A stretch of 64,000 nt of DNA. It comes from Lindgomyces ingoldianus. Its lineage: Eukaryota; Ascomycota; Dothideomycetes; Pleosporales; Lindgomycetaceae. Of the stretch, positions 24,401 through 35,400 are shown one piece after another. The stretch covers positions 95,415 to 159,414 of the forward strand of contig NW_022985167.1 in the NCBI RefSeq assembly GCF_010093535.1, in the 5' to 3' direction. The position numbers and the translations under genes are program-made. Position 1 is the first letter of the stretch; each line of letters opens with the position of its first letter. The notes below the pieces were generated by a model that made no database searches, was not told where the DNA came from, and saw only the letters and a list, made by a program, of their open reading frames with translations.

Positions 24401-26784
24401 CACTTACTATCTAGGTATGTGGCGCATCCATCTGAATGCGTGACCTTTTCTTTGGATCCAGTTTGCGCGACCCAGCTCTCCTGTTCCTTGACAGAGCTCT
24501 ACTTTACTTCCTCACTGTTCCTGCTCGATTCGGCTATCTGTCCGTTCTTCGCCTCGCCCCAGGTCTATGGTTCTCCCGCCGTGGCACTAGATGGCCAATG
24601 GCGCCTCCCTGTTCTCCACTTCAGTCCGACACGAAAGGCAAAGCAATATTTCCCCCTGCTCGTGGGTTGAGAGCAGTGTGGCCAAACAATTTGAAGACTA
24701 AGGCATTCAACTGTTGAAGACGGAAGACGTGCCCCATGAGCTTCCAGATTGGAGGTCTAGACTCTCCTCCCTGTCATCAAACATCTCTCTCCTCCACCTA
24801 GGGCAATTTCCCATCATTTAAGGCCTCTGGTGTAATCTTTACGGTCAATGAAGTCAGAGTATCATCAGTGGCTGTGGCTGTTGCATTGATCGCGGCGTTT
24901 CACTTATATCGAGGCTTGGCAGGCACACCCGCCTCTCCGTCATTTCCGCCACTAGACACTGCGGCTGCGATGTTGGAACCGTGGGTGAGATTAACGAGAA
25001 TATCGTGGCGATGGTGAGGACACTTTGGGTTATCAGTGGATTCTAGCGCTTCCTTTCAGCCTGATGGATTTCTATGCGGCTCATCTATTGGCTCGCCGCT
25101 GTTAAGGATCTCGAATGCATGCTTCGTGGGATTCTCTCGGGCGTTGCTAGACACTCCCACATGGATGTTGTGGTTTATTTATGTAGGGATCATGTACAAC
25201 CCTTCTCTACGATGGAGAAATTGGGGGTATTCCACAATCCCAGCTACATATCACCCGCGGCCCTCCCAAAGCAAGTATACCTAATGATTCGTCATTACTA
25301 GGTCTTCCACATAGCGAAGCCTCTTATTTTCTTGAGAAGGAGCATTATTTCAACTTTCAAAGACTGCGCTCCAAACTTTTGGGCATAAATCAATCATAGT
25401 ACTTCCTCTTCCTGTTTCACCCAAGAATCAATCACTAAATCTCGATTGCATGCGACATATTCGCGCACGTTGCCCATCTTTTAAAAAACCAACTCCGGGT
25501 GACAAGATGGATTCTCCAGTCTCAACATTCTAAATATCGCTCGTCCCCAAGCCTGTCTGTTGATGTTGGGGTTCTTTCGCAATTTCCATCCCAATCCACC
25601 GGCCCTCCTGCCAGAACTCACCTTTCATTCATCATCGCAGCTCACTCCTAATCCTAATCCCCGCGTTCACACCTCTAGAAGTAGCAAGCAGGTAACTAGC
25701 TAACTAGGGCCTATAAGGATGAAGACATCATACAATTAAACCTACCTTTTTACTTGCAGGGATATAGAGATTAGGAGCATTGCTACATAGACTTCTATCT
25801 CCCTTTCCATTTGCAAAACTGAAAGCGTGCCATGCATGCATGAGTAAATATGGCACGATGTCGACATAACCCTAATTCACATTCAGATTCACACCTAGAC
25901 GTACATCGACACCCAATATGCATACAACAGTTGAGAATCCCACAACCCTTCAAGCATCCGCCACGAACCGAGCCTAAAATCCTCGAAGACAGCTATACTG
26001 TAAGGGTTGTGCTGTTATTTCGCTGCCCGTACACTCCTTCATATCGATGCTTCTTGTACTACCTACCTCTCTTCTACTAACATTAAGACACATCCTCGAA
26101 TCATCTCCATCATAGCCTTCGCTTCTAGCTATCCGTCCCTTATATTCAAGCAATATCAGCCAACGCGTAGCTTCCATCCACCAGAACTGCAGACAGACTA
26201 CGCACGGAAGTTTTGTTTCAATAAGAATAGTCTGGAGTATTACGAGTCTACTCATATTCTTCCCGGCATCCATAGCGGCTCTGCCTCAGTATCAGTTGCC
26301 ATACACCCATGCTTTAAGATGTCGATATCGATACCGGGAAAAACAGAGAAAACCAGACATGAGCGCGTGCGCAGCATACAGTACACAGCAGAAAACAAAG
26401 GAAATTGAAAGCACAAAGGGAATCCTTACGGGCGCGGGAAGGAAGCGCCTGCCCTGCCGTGAAAACGCCATGTATGCATGCAGGCGCGCGCGGAACCCGG
26501 ACGCAGACGCAAATGCATCCTCTTCCATGAAAACAGAAAAACAGACAGACACCATGCCATAACGCAGAGGAAGTATGCCATGCCATGCCATTCCGAAACC
26601 CCATAGCTCCATCCGGAAATCGTAATCGATCGACTGACTGCCAGCCAGTTCATGCACGTAGATAGCTCGGACCGTAAGTCGTGTGGCCCATTTCCATCTA
26701 CATTTCCCTTCTCACCATCATCAATTTCCCTTCATGTCGTATAAGCCCCTCTCTTCGAACTACCAGCTGTTAATAACAATCTTC
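21422..26784. promoter_or_regulatory. Long gene-free region upstream of the C2H2 regulator
   Basis: About 5.4 kb between the start of the C2H2 gene (-) and the stop of the Ste20-type kinase (-). It contains a long G run at about 21808-21821 and C/T-rich DNA to about 23800, compatible with a long 5' leader or promoter for the zinc-finger gene, then less biased sequence. The 291-codon open frame at 21682-22557 (-) has the Ser/Pro/His composition expected of biased DNA rather than of a protein. No gene supported. Long upstream regions are common for fungal developmental regulators (inference). Confidence 0.4.
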
Positions 26785-29252
26785 TTAATCATCAGCCGGC
26801 TCAACCCGAACCAGCACCTCCTCGAGAAAGCCTTCAAGGAAGCCGGCAACTTCCCCACCCATGCCGACCTCACCCTTCATATCCCACTGATCAAGTTCCT
26901 TAAATCGGCCAACGAGCTCGGCGACAAGTCTCTTGACATGATCGTGGCACTCCTGGCGCGATTTCCGGCGATCGAAGTACTGAGGATCACGAAGGGCCTT
27001 TTGATTCTCCTCACGGTTCTTTAGGTTGAAGTTATAGGTGCGGCGGGCCACTGCTGCTTCGAGAGCTGGGACGACTACACCTGTCAGGGCAGTGATTTCA
27101 GCAGGTGGAGTGGGTGAGCCTGGCGTGGTGGCCTTTGTTCGACCAAAGGAGCCACGAGAGATTGGCGTGGACTTGTTCGTAGCATTATTGCGAGAACTAG
27201 TTGAAGGGGAGTCTTCATGCTTCCCCGTCCGTGACTCGAGAGCCCAGTCCCCGACGAAGGGTCCACCGAATGGGTCATTTGATGCTGACGAAGATCCGGG
27301 ACGTGAGCGTGGCCCTACATGAATCCTGCCAGCAGACTTAGGGCTGAAAGGCGGAAGAGGGTGCTGGGGAGTAGTTAGGGGTGGCAGTGGCTGCTGACCA
27401 ACAAGCTGCGGGAGCGGCTTCAGTACCTGAGAGGGCCTGGTTGGAAGCTCGATCGGAATCCGAAACTCAGCTAGCACCTTCGGAGGTGACACCTGAGAGT
27501 GCCTCGGGGCCTGTGCAGGACTCACCACCTGAGACTGCTTCGCAACAAATGGGCTGGTGTGAGAAGGCTCGTTAGTGGAGTTTCCTCTAAAGGGTGGTAT
27601 TTCAGGGAGGCTCATCTGTGAGGAAGGAAGGACTGAAGCACGTGTTGGTGTAGGATTCCGCTGGGGGGTGATGTTCATGGATGCCATGTCATTTGCGATT
27701 TCTCGCTGGATATATTCGTCGTACTTGTGGGCAAGTGGCGTCTGTCGTCGCGGTTGCTGAGGGGTCTGCTTCGTCGGGGTTACAAGTCCACGGTTTGGGG
27801 GATGCGGTGAGAAGACTCCTGGCATAGGTGACTTGCGTGGGGTTTCCTGAGTAGGGATAGACAGCGGGGCAACGAATGGTGTTCCGTTTGCCTTCTCCGG
27901 TGATGGAGGAAGCGGAATCCTTGATGGTGCAGTTGGCGAAGGAGGTTGCAATCGAGCTAGGCGCTTCGTAGGAGATGGTGGTGGGCTCGTTGCTCGAACA
28001 GTATCCTCACATCCGATGTTGCTGTTCTCGATGCCGCTATGTCCTTGGACTGGTTTCCTCACTGGTGACACGTTGCGGGCGTTAGCTCCAGCATCATTCA
28101 TAGGCTTGAGACCGAAAGCTCTACCGGGGCCTCCATTCACCGGGCGTACCGTGCCAAAGTCCCACAAGTCCTCATTCACTGGAGCCTTCTTTTGCGGTGT
28201 GAGCTCTTCAGAGTCATCCTCTAGGCTTGGATGCCTGAACTGGAAGTCCTGGTAACGGGTGATGAGCTCCTGGAGGCGAGCGGGCTTCCCAGCCTTGCGA
28301 ATGAAGTTGGATTGAAGAAGCTGCTTTGCCGACGGGCGCTCACGAGGATCCTTCTTCAGGCACATGTGGACGAATTCCTTGAAATGAGACGAGAAGTTGC
28401 CTTCTAGCTCAGGCGATGGGTTCTTTGGGATCAGGAACAGCACTTTCATGGGATGGATATCCGCGTAAGGAGGCTCGCCTTTGGCTAGCTCGAGAGCAGT
28501 GATGCCGAGGGACCAAATGTCCGCTTTGTGGTCATAGCCTGATTGCTTGATGACCTCTGGTGCCATCCAGAATGGAGTGCCAACGAAGGTGTTCTTCTTT
28601 GTCATGGTTGCAGACAGTTGGCCAGAGACGCCAAAGTCAGCAAGCTTCACCTGACCATTCGCGCTGACGAGAATGTTGGCGGCTGTGATCTTGTTAATTT
28701 GAGGCTTGGGTTTCTAAGAGCCGCAACTTGCCTTTGATATCACGGTGGAGCTTGTTGTCATCATGCAGATAGCTCAGCCCCATCAAAAGCTCCTTGAGAA
28801 TGACAGCAATTTCAGCCTCGTTCATTAGACCAGGCTTCATGAGGTCAGCGCAGCTTCCGCCAGAGCAGAATTCCATGACAATCCAGAGATCCGAGCCGTG
28901 GAGGTACGACCCATAGTACTTGGTCACATAGGGAGAGTTCATGCCAGACAAGATGGCGATCTCGGTAATGATGTCGTCAACCTCGTCCTCGGCATTTTCC
29001 ACATCAATGACTTTGATGGCGACCAATTGACCGGTACGACGATCCATTCTGTCGCCTGTTAAGGTTGTGGTTCTGTGAGAAAAACTAGTAATTCAAGACA
29101 TACCCTTTGTACACTTTGCCGAAGCTCCCACCGCCTATTTCGTGTTGTCAGTATCCATCACAAGTCCCTTGGGGTCAGCACCTACCAATGCATTGCTGCT
29201 TGGTGTAGAGCGTCTCCGGGTCTACAGACCCACTAACGATATCCGCAGACAT
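26785..29252 (-). CDS. Ste20/GCK-III-type serine/threonine protein kinase (Sid1/Nak1-like)
   Basis: Four exons (29186-29252, 29104-29134, 28732-29048, 26785-28682), introns of 51, 55 and 49 nt, 770 residues. The kinase domain fills about residues 16-270: LYTKQQCIG then [11 protein letters not shown] (glycine loop, split by intron 1), [28 protein letters not shown] (134-143, restored across intron 3), DFGVSG (154-159), GTPFWMAPE. This is the Mst/Ysk/Sid1 subgroup of Ste20 kinases, which act in septation-initiation and morphogenesis cascades. Residues 300-640 are a disordered, Pro/Ser-rich tail, ending in a conserved-looking helical segment ([18 protein letters not shown]...) that may bind a partner. 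Intron 3 uses a GC donor (G/GCAAGT). Which fungal paralogue it is (Sid1, Nak1/Kic1 or Mst-type) cannot be settled by eye. Confidence 0.87.
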
Positions 29253-31525
29253 GTTCGACTTGTGGACTGCACACACAATGTGGGATTATCTCGGCGCGAC
29301 GCGGTGGAGTTGCGGGGAGCAGATTGTTTCAACCCACAGATGGGAAGTCGCAACTGGCCGTGAGAGAGGGGGAAAAGACCTGTTGACTCTACAACGAGCG
29401 AGAGTAGCGGTAAACCTCTTGATCAGACAAGTATTTGGTTTTGGTGGTGGGGGACTATGTGAACAAAGGGTGTGGCGAGTCTCGTGGCTGCTGTCCAGGG
29501 AGGTTAGTACCCCGAGGTCCACACTTGGGTAATGTTAGGAAGGATAGAACATACCCGCAACTCGGATGAGCTCTGATGAGCTCAGCTCAGCTCAGTTCGC
29601 TTCACCGTCGATAATAAAAATTATGATTGCGTGGAGGAGAGGCCCGTCGTGGGTTTGTTCGAGGCGGTACAATATTCTTCTTGCAGGCGTCAACGCAGGC
29701 GTCAATCCGAGGTGTTGTTGCGTAAACAAGAGTAGCGGTGTCCCATGCCAACCACACTCACAGAAAGCCAACCTCGTCGGCAGTATTACTCGGGTGAGGC
29801 GTGAGCAGATGGGAGAAGAAATGGCCGGGCGACTGATTGAATGAACGGGTTTGCCAGCTTGGGCACGGCCTGTTTACACTCCGTTGTCATGGATGGGCTG
29901 GCATGCGTGCCGGTGGGAGAAGATGACAGGGGCTTTGCGGGGAGCTCCTGCTCGACAACAACAACACCATCGCCACACTTCGTATCTGCATGATATCATT
30001 CCCGCACTCAATTGGAGAAAAACTATCCCATGCATTGGATCTCGAATGGCCACCAATGCCTGGGGTTGCACGAGCAACTTGCTGGAGAACTGGTGGTGTG
30101 GAGGGGGAAGCTTGGTTTCGGCTTTCCGCGCTGTTGCCGCCTCGATTCGTTCACAGCGAAACAGCTCACCAAGCTCGCCCACGTAGACTATGACTCAAGT
30201 TTCTGCACCGCTCATGCGAAAGAGGGGTTGCATTATGCCTTTACATGACTTGGTCGGGATAGTGCACTTCTCTCTGTTAAGTTGTTTAGGGCATGTTCGT
30301 GACTTCCTTCACTTCTTATATCTGCTATTTCTTTCGCAAAGACGACGCTCAACACAGATGTGAACTGTTTCTGATGGCACGCTCAAGCTCCATACCCGCT
30401 TCAAAATTCCAGAGAAGGAAAGGGGAAACTACAGGGACTTGAATGCTCGAAGAAAGAGTTGGGAGAATACATTCTTGCAAAATACTGCTCTCTTTAGGGG
30501 TTTGACCTACATCGCAAAATCATGTCATCTCTAGCAATGCAAACGACTCCCCTGTCCATTTATATCCCTGCGTGAACTCCCATATCTTAGCCTCCCCCTC
30601 CACTGCGAACTTAATCCCATGCCATTGTCACTATCTCAAGCGGAAAACCGCTGAACAACACGGTAGAGTCCGGCAAACTACGAGACGGTAGAACGCTTCT
30701 CCAATTACTCACCCAAGACGTCTTAACGTTATTTCAACACGAGCCTACTTAATACGGAAAATATGAAGGAGGAAGCCAGAAGGAGTCCAAATTCTGACAG
30801 AGGGGGATGAGGAAGTCACCCTGTTGGAGATCCTAGCAAGCCCTCAAGACACTGCCCACTGTTCTGTCAACCCGGCTAGAAAGCCTTGGGGCTTTCCTAG
30901 GACAAGCGAGCATTGTATGGAGAGAGTGGAGAGGGTACTCGAGACGTCAAGAGCAAAGTGAACCGTAACACAAAAGGGAAAGGCGCCGACTTCCGAGTTA
31001 TTCCTGTACTGTAAGCTCATCTCAAGGTATTACAGCGCCTTCTACACTTCCGGCTTACCTGCCTGAAGTAACTTAAGTGCTGCAAATCACAACAGGAAGA
31101 AGGAAATGGAAAGCAGCTTCCAAGACCCTAGCAAGTCTCCACGTCACTCTTTCCTGTTCTGTACACCAACCGCAGTATTCATTCACACCTCTAGCACCTT
31201 CACGATAGTTATGCAGGCATGCATACGCGCCAAAGAGCAATCATAACAATAAAGAATGTTCTTTAAAACTACACCCCGGCCGAGAAAAAAAAGAGCTCAT
31301 AGGAAAACCAGCAGTAGCAGTCATCCTTCAGACAGGGTATCCATATTCATTGGCCGTTAAGAAATGCTAAAGAATTCATTGAGATTTGAACCTTGGAAGG
31401 CATCATTGCCTTTATTGTGTAAGAGAAAAGACTTGAACACCCCATCAAATGCATTCATAATAAACAGATAGAAAACCCGACAGAGAGATTCATCCTCCAC
31501 GCCTGCCATGCAATTTCAGCCAGCC
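29253..31525. promoter_or_regulatory. Intergenic region upstream of the Ste20-type kinase
   Basis: About 2.27 kb between the kinase start and the stop of the 908-residue protein gene, both on the minus strand. A short AGCTC-rich repeat lies at 29575-29597. Two loosely similar segments around 30822-30872 and 31112-31168 both contain CCTAGCAAG and CTGTTCTGT, suggesting an old duplication. No gene supported. Confidence 0.4.
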
Positions 31526-34252
31526 TTAGAACTTCATTTTCCTGACCCTCTGTACTAGCCCCACATCCTCCTCACTCTCCTCCTCTACTGGAGCCGGCGT
31601 GTGGCGGGCCTTGGCTCTGTGGCCGCGGCGACGACGGTTGTGGCTGACATTGGAAGCCGAGTCATCTGGGCCAATATCTGATCTCAGATCCTCCAAGGCG
31701 TCTCCATCCAAGTCAGGGCGGTATGAGGCTGGTGTATCAGTGCGAACCTGGATGCCACCACTCATGGGACCGCGTCGAGCCTGCGCTTGGATAGATAAGG
31801 AGGAGCAACGCTCACGAAGCTGGCGGCGAAGAACCTCAGCGCAGTTATGAAGATGTTCAAATGAATCTTCCAATGCTTCCATGCCAAGGTAGATCTCCCG
31901 CTCAACCTCCGCAAGAACAGCGATTTCGGTCTCTTCGTCCATTTGAACTGGGGCTGGACCAGCCAGAAGGCGTGTCGATCCTGGTCGTGAGGCCGGATAC
32001 GGAGCCGGAGACGGTCCTGGGCTGAATGGGGTGAATGGGCCTTGGCTGAACGGGGAGACAATCCGAGATGGGGTTGCGCCGGAGGGGTTTCGGGATACTG
32101 GTGGTGGTGAACTTAGGTTAGGAATATTTTCCGCTCCAGACCAAAGGAATCCGTCGAAGCGGCCAGAGATGAGAATCTCCCACTCTTGTTTCGTGACAGC
32201 AGAGAGGGTAGCGAGAATGTTGTGCATGTTCGGATTGCGCAGGAGATACATGACGACGACATGATCACGGGGACGGTTGGCAAGGCGGTAGAGGCGCTCT
32301 AAGGCAATAGCAGCTTTGGCAATGCTCGGTGGGGTGCCCCTCTCGACAACATGCTGAGGTTGAAAATTTCTAGAGGGAAGTGTCTTCATGCCATACAGAA
32401 GAGCGTAGAACAGCGGACGCTTGTCTGAGGGCAGGCGAGTGCACATTGCAAACTCAAGAGTTTCATCGTCAGCATCCTCTGGAGCGGCCTCTTGCTGATT
32501 AGAAAGCCATGATTGGACAGTGACTTTGGTCTTGCGAGACTGGTGGGCATAATGCTCGCGGTACTCCTCAGGAACGTCGTCATCAATGCGCTGGCAAGGC
32601 GCCTCGAGGTCGGGTATACCCAGAGTGTCGGTGGTAGTCTTATCGAAAGGAGGCCATACCGGCAAGTCACAGCGGCCAGAAACGAGTTCGAGAATCTCAC
32701 CCCAATTGATTCCTGCTTCATCAGAGAACTCGGCTTCGTGTACGCACATGATGCAGGTACAATGCTCCGAGGCGATGTTCCGAGCAAAGACGTTCTCGAG
32801 GCGATCCAAAAGACGACGTGCAATGGACTTGTAGCCAGTAGCGACTGCAAGAGATCCGTTGTTGTTCAGGACAGTTGCGTAGTCATCGAGCAACTTACGG
32901 AACGGAGCAAAGAACTGGTTCACATCTTGAAACTGCGCTCCTGCCACTTGCGGCGACTGGTAAGTAGAGTAAGACATGATCGGTCGGTTGTCGATTACGG
33001 CGAATAGACTACGTGGGACAGGTCGTGGCAAGCCTCCGTTCTGCAATAAGTAATCCACGCGAGGCGGGTCTCCGAGAGCTGGCGGTGGTGGGGGTGGAGG
33101 AGGTGTCAAAGGCGAGTCGGAGTAGCTAGGGTCGATTGACTGAGTCCGTGAGACAGGATCAGTCAATATCTCGACTGTCGGTGGTCTGTCCTTCTGTGTG
33201 GACAGGACTGAGGGGAGGACTGAGTGTTGGGTAGGAGTGCGAGGAGAGGAATCAACAACAGAAGCTGGGGAAGTCTCTGAGTTTGTGGGTGAGGCCGCAG
33301 GCTGTCTCCGAAGGTTCTGGCGGTCCGGGGCTATCGAGGTCGCATCCGAATCGGTCGACTGCGTAACCTCTGAGGCTTCACGAGTAGTGGTTCTGGAGGC
33401 CGAGGTTGCTCTTCCTGGTGGACGTGCATTAGATGGACTTCCCAGTCGGGTTTGGGGTGGAGCCAGATGGGGGGACTTATCACTCTGGCGAACGGTGCTC
33501 GGCCGCGAGCTTGTAGTTGTCGACGTTAGGTCGGTCCCCTCTACTCGGGTGTCGTCTTCGCGGACACTTGACCGTGATGCAGTGAATCGTGGTTCTGAAG
33601 TGATCTTTGTCCCGCTATCAACACTGCGCCGGCCTCCCTCCATCTCCTTCTCCAAAGCTTCCGAGTTCTTCCGCCGCATGCTGTTCGCGCTTGCCGTCTT
33701 CCTTAAATCTGCAGCAGTGGTTGCCGTGAGAGGAGGGCTAGGTGGTGCCCTCGACGGCGACGGGACATTGTCATGTGATCCACTCTCCTTCTCTTTATCC
33801 AGCGACTCATCGCCAAGATCTGTGGGTTCTGGTGTGAACAGCGACTTCCTTCGCTCAGCGCCTTCCTCCCGTGAGTATATATTCTCTTTGCTGTACGTCT
33901 TCGAGAAGGTGGGATATGGCAGACTCGTCCTGGAGGCGGTCGGGGAGCCCAAAGAGGCGCGACGTTCCATCTCCGGCACAACTGCCATCCGGTTGGACGA
34001 CCTCGAGGCGTGTGATGATGGTGTCTTGATGCGCTCTTTCGACGAGAGTTCGTTGAGTCGGTCGCGATCCCGATCGCCTTCCTTCGAGGCAGACAAGCTG
34101 CTCTTGCGCGAGGTTTTGGATGACTTGCTGCGCTTGTGTCGTTCGGGGTCCTTCTCGCGATCCTTCTCACGATCCTTGTCCTTGCTTCTCGGGCTGCTAC
34201 GTTCTCGATCGGGGTCCTTCTTGCGGCGGCGGCCCTCGGAGGAGCTCAACAT
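31526..34252 (-). CDS. Uncharacterised fungal protein, 908 residues, with a globular core and disordered arms
   Basis: Single exon with an ATG at 34252. Residues 1-80 are a charged Lys/Arg/Asp/Ser-rich region (alternating basic-acidic repeats such as KDKDREKDREKD), followed by about 290 residues of Ser/Thr/Pro-rich disorder and a run of eight or more prolines near residue 385. A compact, non-repetitive region spans about 410-680, with several Cys including HCTCIMC near 497-502, hydrophobic helices (FFAPFRKLLDDYATVL, RRLLDRLENVFARN) and WPPFD. A Gly/Pro/Ser linker and a helical segment (EETEIAVLAEVEREIYLGMEALEDSFEHL) follow, then a basic end (RRRRGHRAKAR). I recall similar proteins in filamentous fungi carrying an unproven annotation as a 5-methylcytosine G/T mismatch glycosylase, but I see no glycosylase motif. 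Function unknown. Confidence 0.75.
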   Translation of the reverse strand: MLSSSEGRRRKKDPDRERSSPRSKDKDREKDREKDPERHKRSKSSKTSRKSSLSASKEGDRDRDRLNELSSKERIKTPSSHASRSSNRMAVVPEMERRASLGSPTASRTSLPYPTFSKTYSKENIYSREEGAERRKSLFTPEPTDLGDESLDKEKESGSHDNVPSPSRAPPSPPLTATTAADLRKTASANSMRRKNSEALEKEMEGGRRSVDSGTKITSEPRFTASRSSVREDDTRVEGTDLTSTTTSSRPSTVRQSDKSPHLAPPQTRLGSPSNARPPGRATSASRTTTREASEVTQSTDSDATSIAPDRQNLRRQPAASPTNSETSPASVVDSSPRTPTQHSVLPSVLSTQKDRPPTVEILTDPVSRTQSIDPSYSDSPLTPPPPPPPPALGDPPRVDYLLQNGGLPRPVPRSLFAVIDNRPIMSYSTYQSPQVAGAQFQDVNQFFAPFRKLLDDYATVLNNNGSLAVATGYKSIARRLLDRLENVFARNIASEHCTCIMCVHEAEFSDEAGINWGEILELVSGRCDLPVWPPFDKTTTDTLGIPDLEAPCQRIDDDVPEEYREHYAHQSRKTKVTVQSWLSNQQEAAPEDADDETLEFAMCTRLPSDKRPLFYALLYGMKTLPSRNFQPQHVVERGTPPSIAKAAIALERLYRLANRPRDHVVVMYLLRNPNMHNILATLSAVTKQEWEILISGRFDGFLWSGAENIPNLSSPPPVSRNPSGATPSRIVSPFSQGPFTPFSPGPSPAPYPASRPGSTRLLAGPAPVQMDEETEIAVLAEVEREIYLGMEALEDSFEHLHNCAEVLRRQLRERCSSLSIQAQARRGPMSGGIQVRTDTPASYRPDLDGDALEDLRSDIGPDDSASNVSHNRRRRGHRAKARHTPAPVEEESEEDVGLVQRVRKMKF

Positions 34253-35400
34253 GTTTAACGATTCGAAGTGGAGAGACCGATGTCACTACACCAAGCCGGA
34301 ACGGAACTCAGATTTCTCTGCGTGTCAACCTTGCACCAGCGCGGCTAGAGGGGTATGCGATTGGGCCTGTTTTCCATGTGCGGAGTTCTGTGCGCCTATC
34401 AACGGGGCAGGCCGCCATCCATGGCAGAACCTGTACGGAGCGGCTTGTGCGATGTGATATTCGGTGCTGTTGGGGTTGAACGGTGAGAGCAGGTTGATGG
34501 GCTGTCGTGGTGGTAATATGCAAGTGTTTCTGACGTGTTAAGGCTACGTGCATCTGCTGTCTGGAGATCTTGACAGGGAGTGCCACTTGCGGGCTAGCCT
34601 CTCTAGTCGGAAAGGCGGTGCACAGCTAGCTCCTGTCTGCGGCGACTGCGTCGTAAACACCTGCTATTCACGTAGGCAAACGCTTCACAGGTTCCAAATA
34701 CCACTTGACTGCGCTTTCCAGCTCCCTCCCTCTTGCGCGAAGCGATAGCCGCCAGCAAGTGTTCGGCACAAGTGTTGCCCAGCAGGTTGGGTCCGGCATG
34801 ATGCTTGATTGGCTGCATATGCTCTTTTCATCATCTTTGCCACATTGGTGCAGGATCCCAGAACCTTGAAAGGCTATTTGGTTGTGTAACGAGTTCTGGT
34901 TAGTTTGCATGTGGTATGAATTTACAGGTCGTTCACTTCATTGCACTTCGGTTCTGCGATTTGTGATTGGGCTTGAATTTGGCAACGCTGTGGAGCATTT
35001 GTATGATGCACCACAATCCCGAGATGTGTGACGTGGATGGCTGTGAACGGGACCTCGACGCTGCAATAGTACATTTGCTATAGGGAACCTCGGCAGCGAG
35101 ACCGTGAATCCTTAACTCTGCCAAGTTGCTTGATGCGCTTGAGCCGTGAAGAAATCCGTCACCAACTTCCCTTTGGGAAAACCTCCCTTTTAAACAGAAC
35201 CAAACCGCGAAACTGGAGACCATCCATTGCATTGAACCCGTTTGTGTCCATGTCATAACCACCAAATCGCCAAACTTTGCGAAGAGAACAACGGAATCCG
35301 GAAAGCCCATATGTACTGTACAAAAATAACCCCAACACCTGCCACAGAACGCTTCCCTTTTCTCCAAGCCATACTGTCCAAACCCAATGCGGTATCGAAA
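34253..35400. promoter_or_regulatory. Intergenic region between Eis1 3' end and the 908-residue gene start
   Basis: About 1.15 kb between two minus-strand genes. It holds the promoter of the 908-residue gene (near 34253) and the 3' UTR of Eis1 (near 35400). Nothing else recognised. Confidence 0.4.

Noticed and set aside
26007..26408. 133-codon ORF between the C2H2 and kinase genes
   Set aside because: No conserved motif; several equal-length frames overlap on both strands.
33198..34457. 419-codon plus-strand ORF
   Set aside because: Antisense shadow of the 908-residue gene; its Ser/Arg/Val-rich translation is the complement of the Ser/Arg/Asp-rich coding strand.
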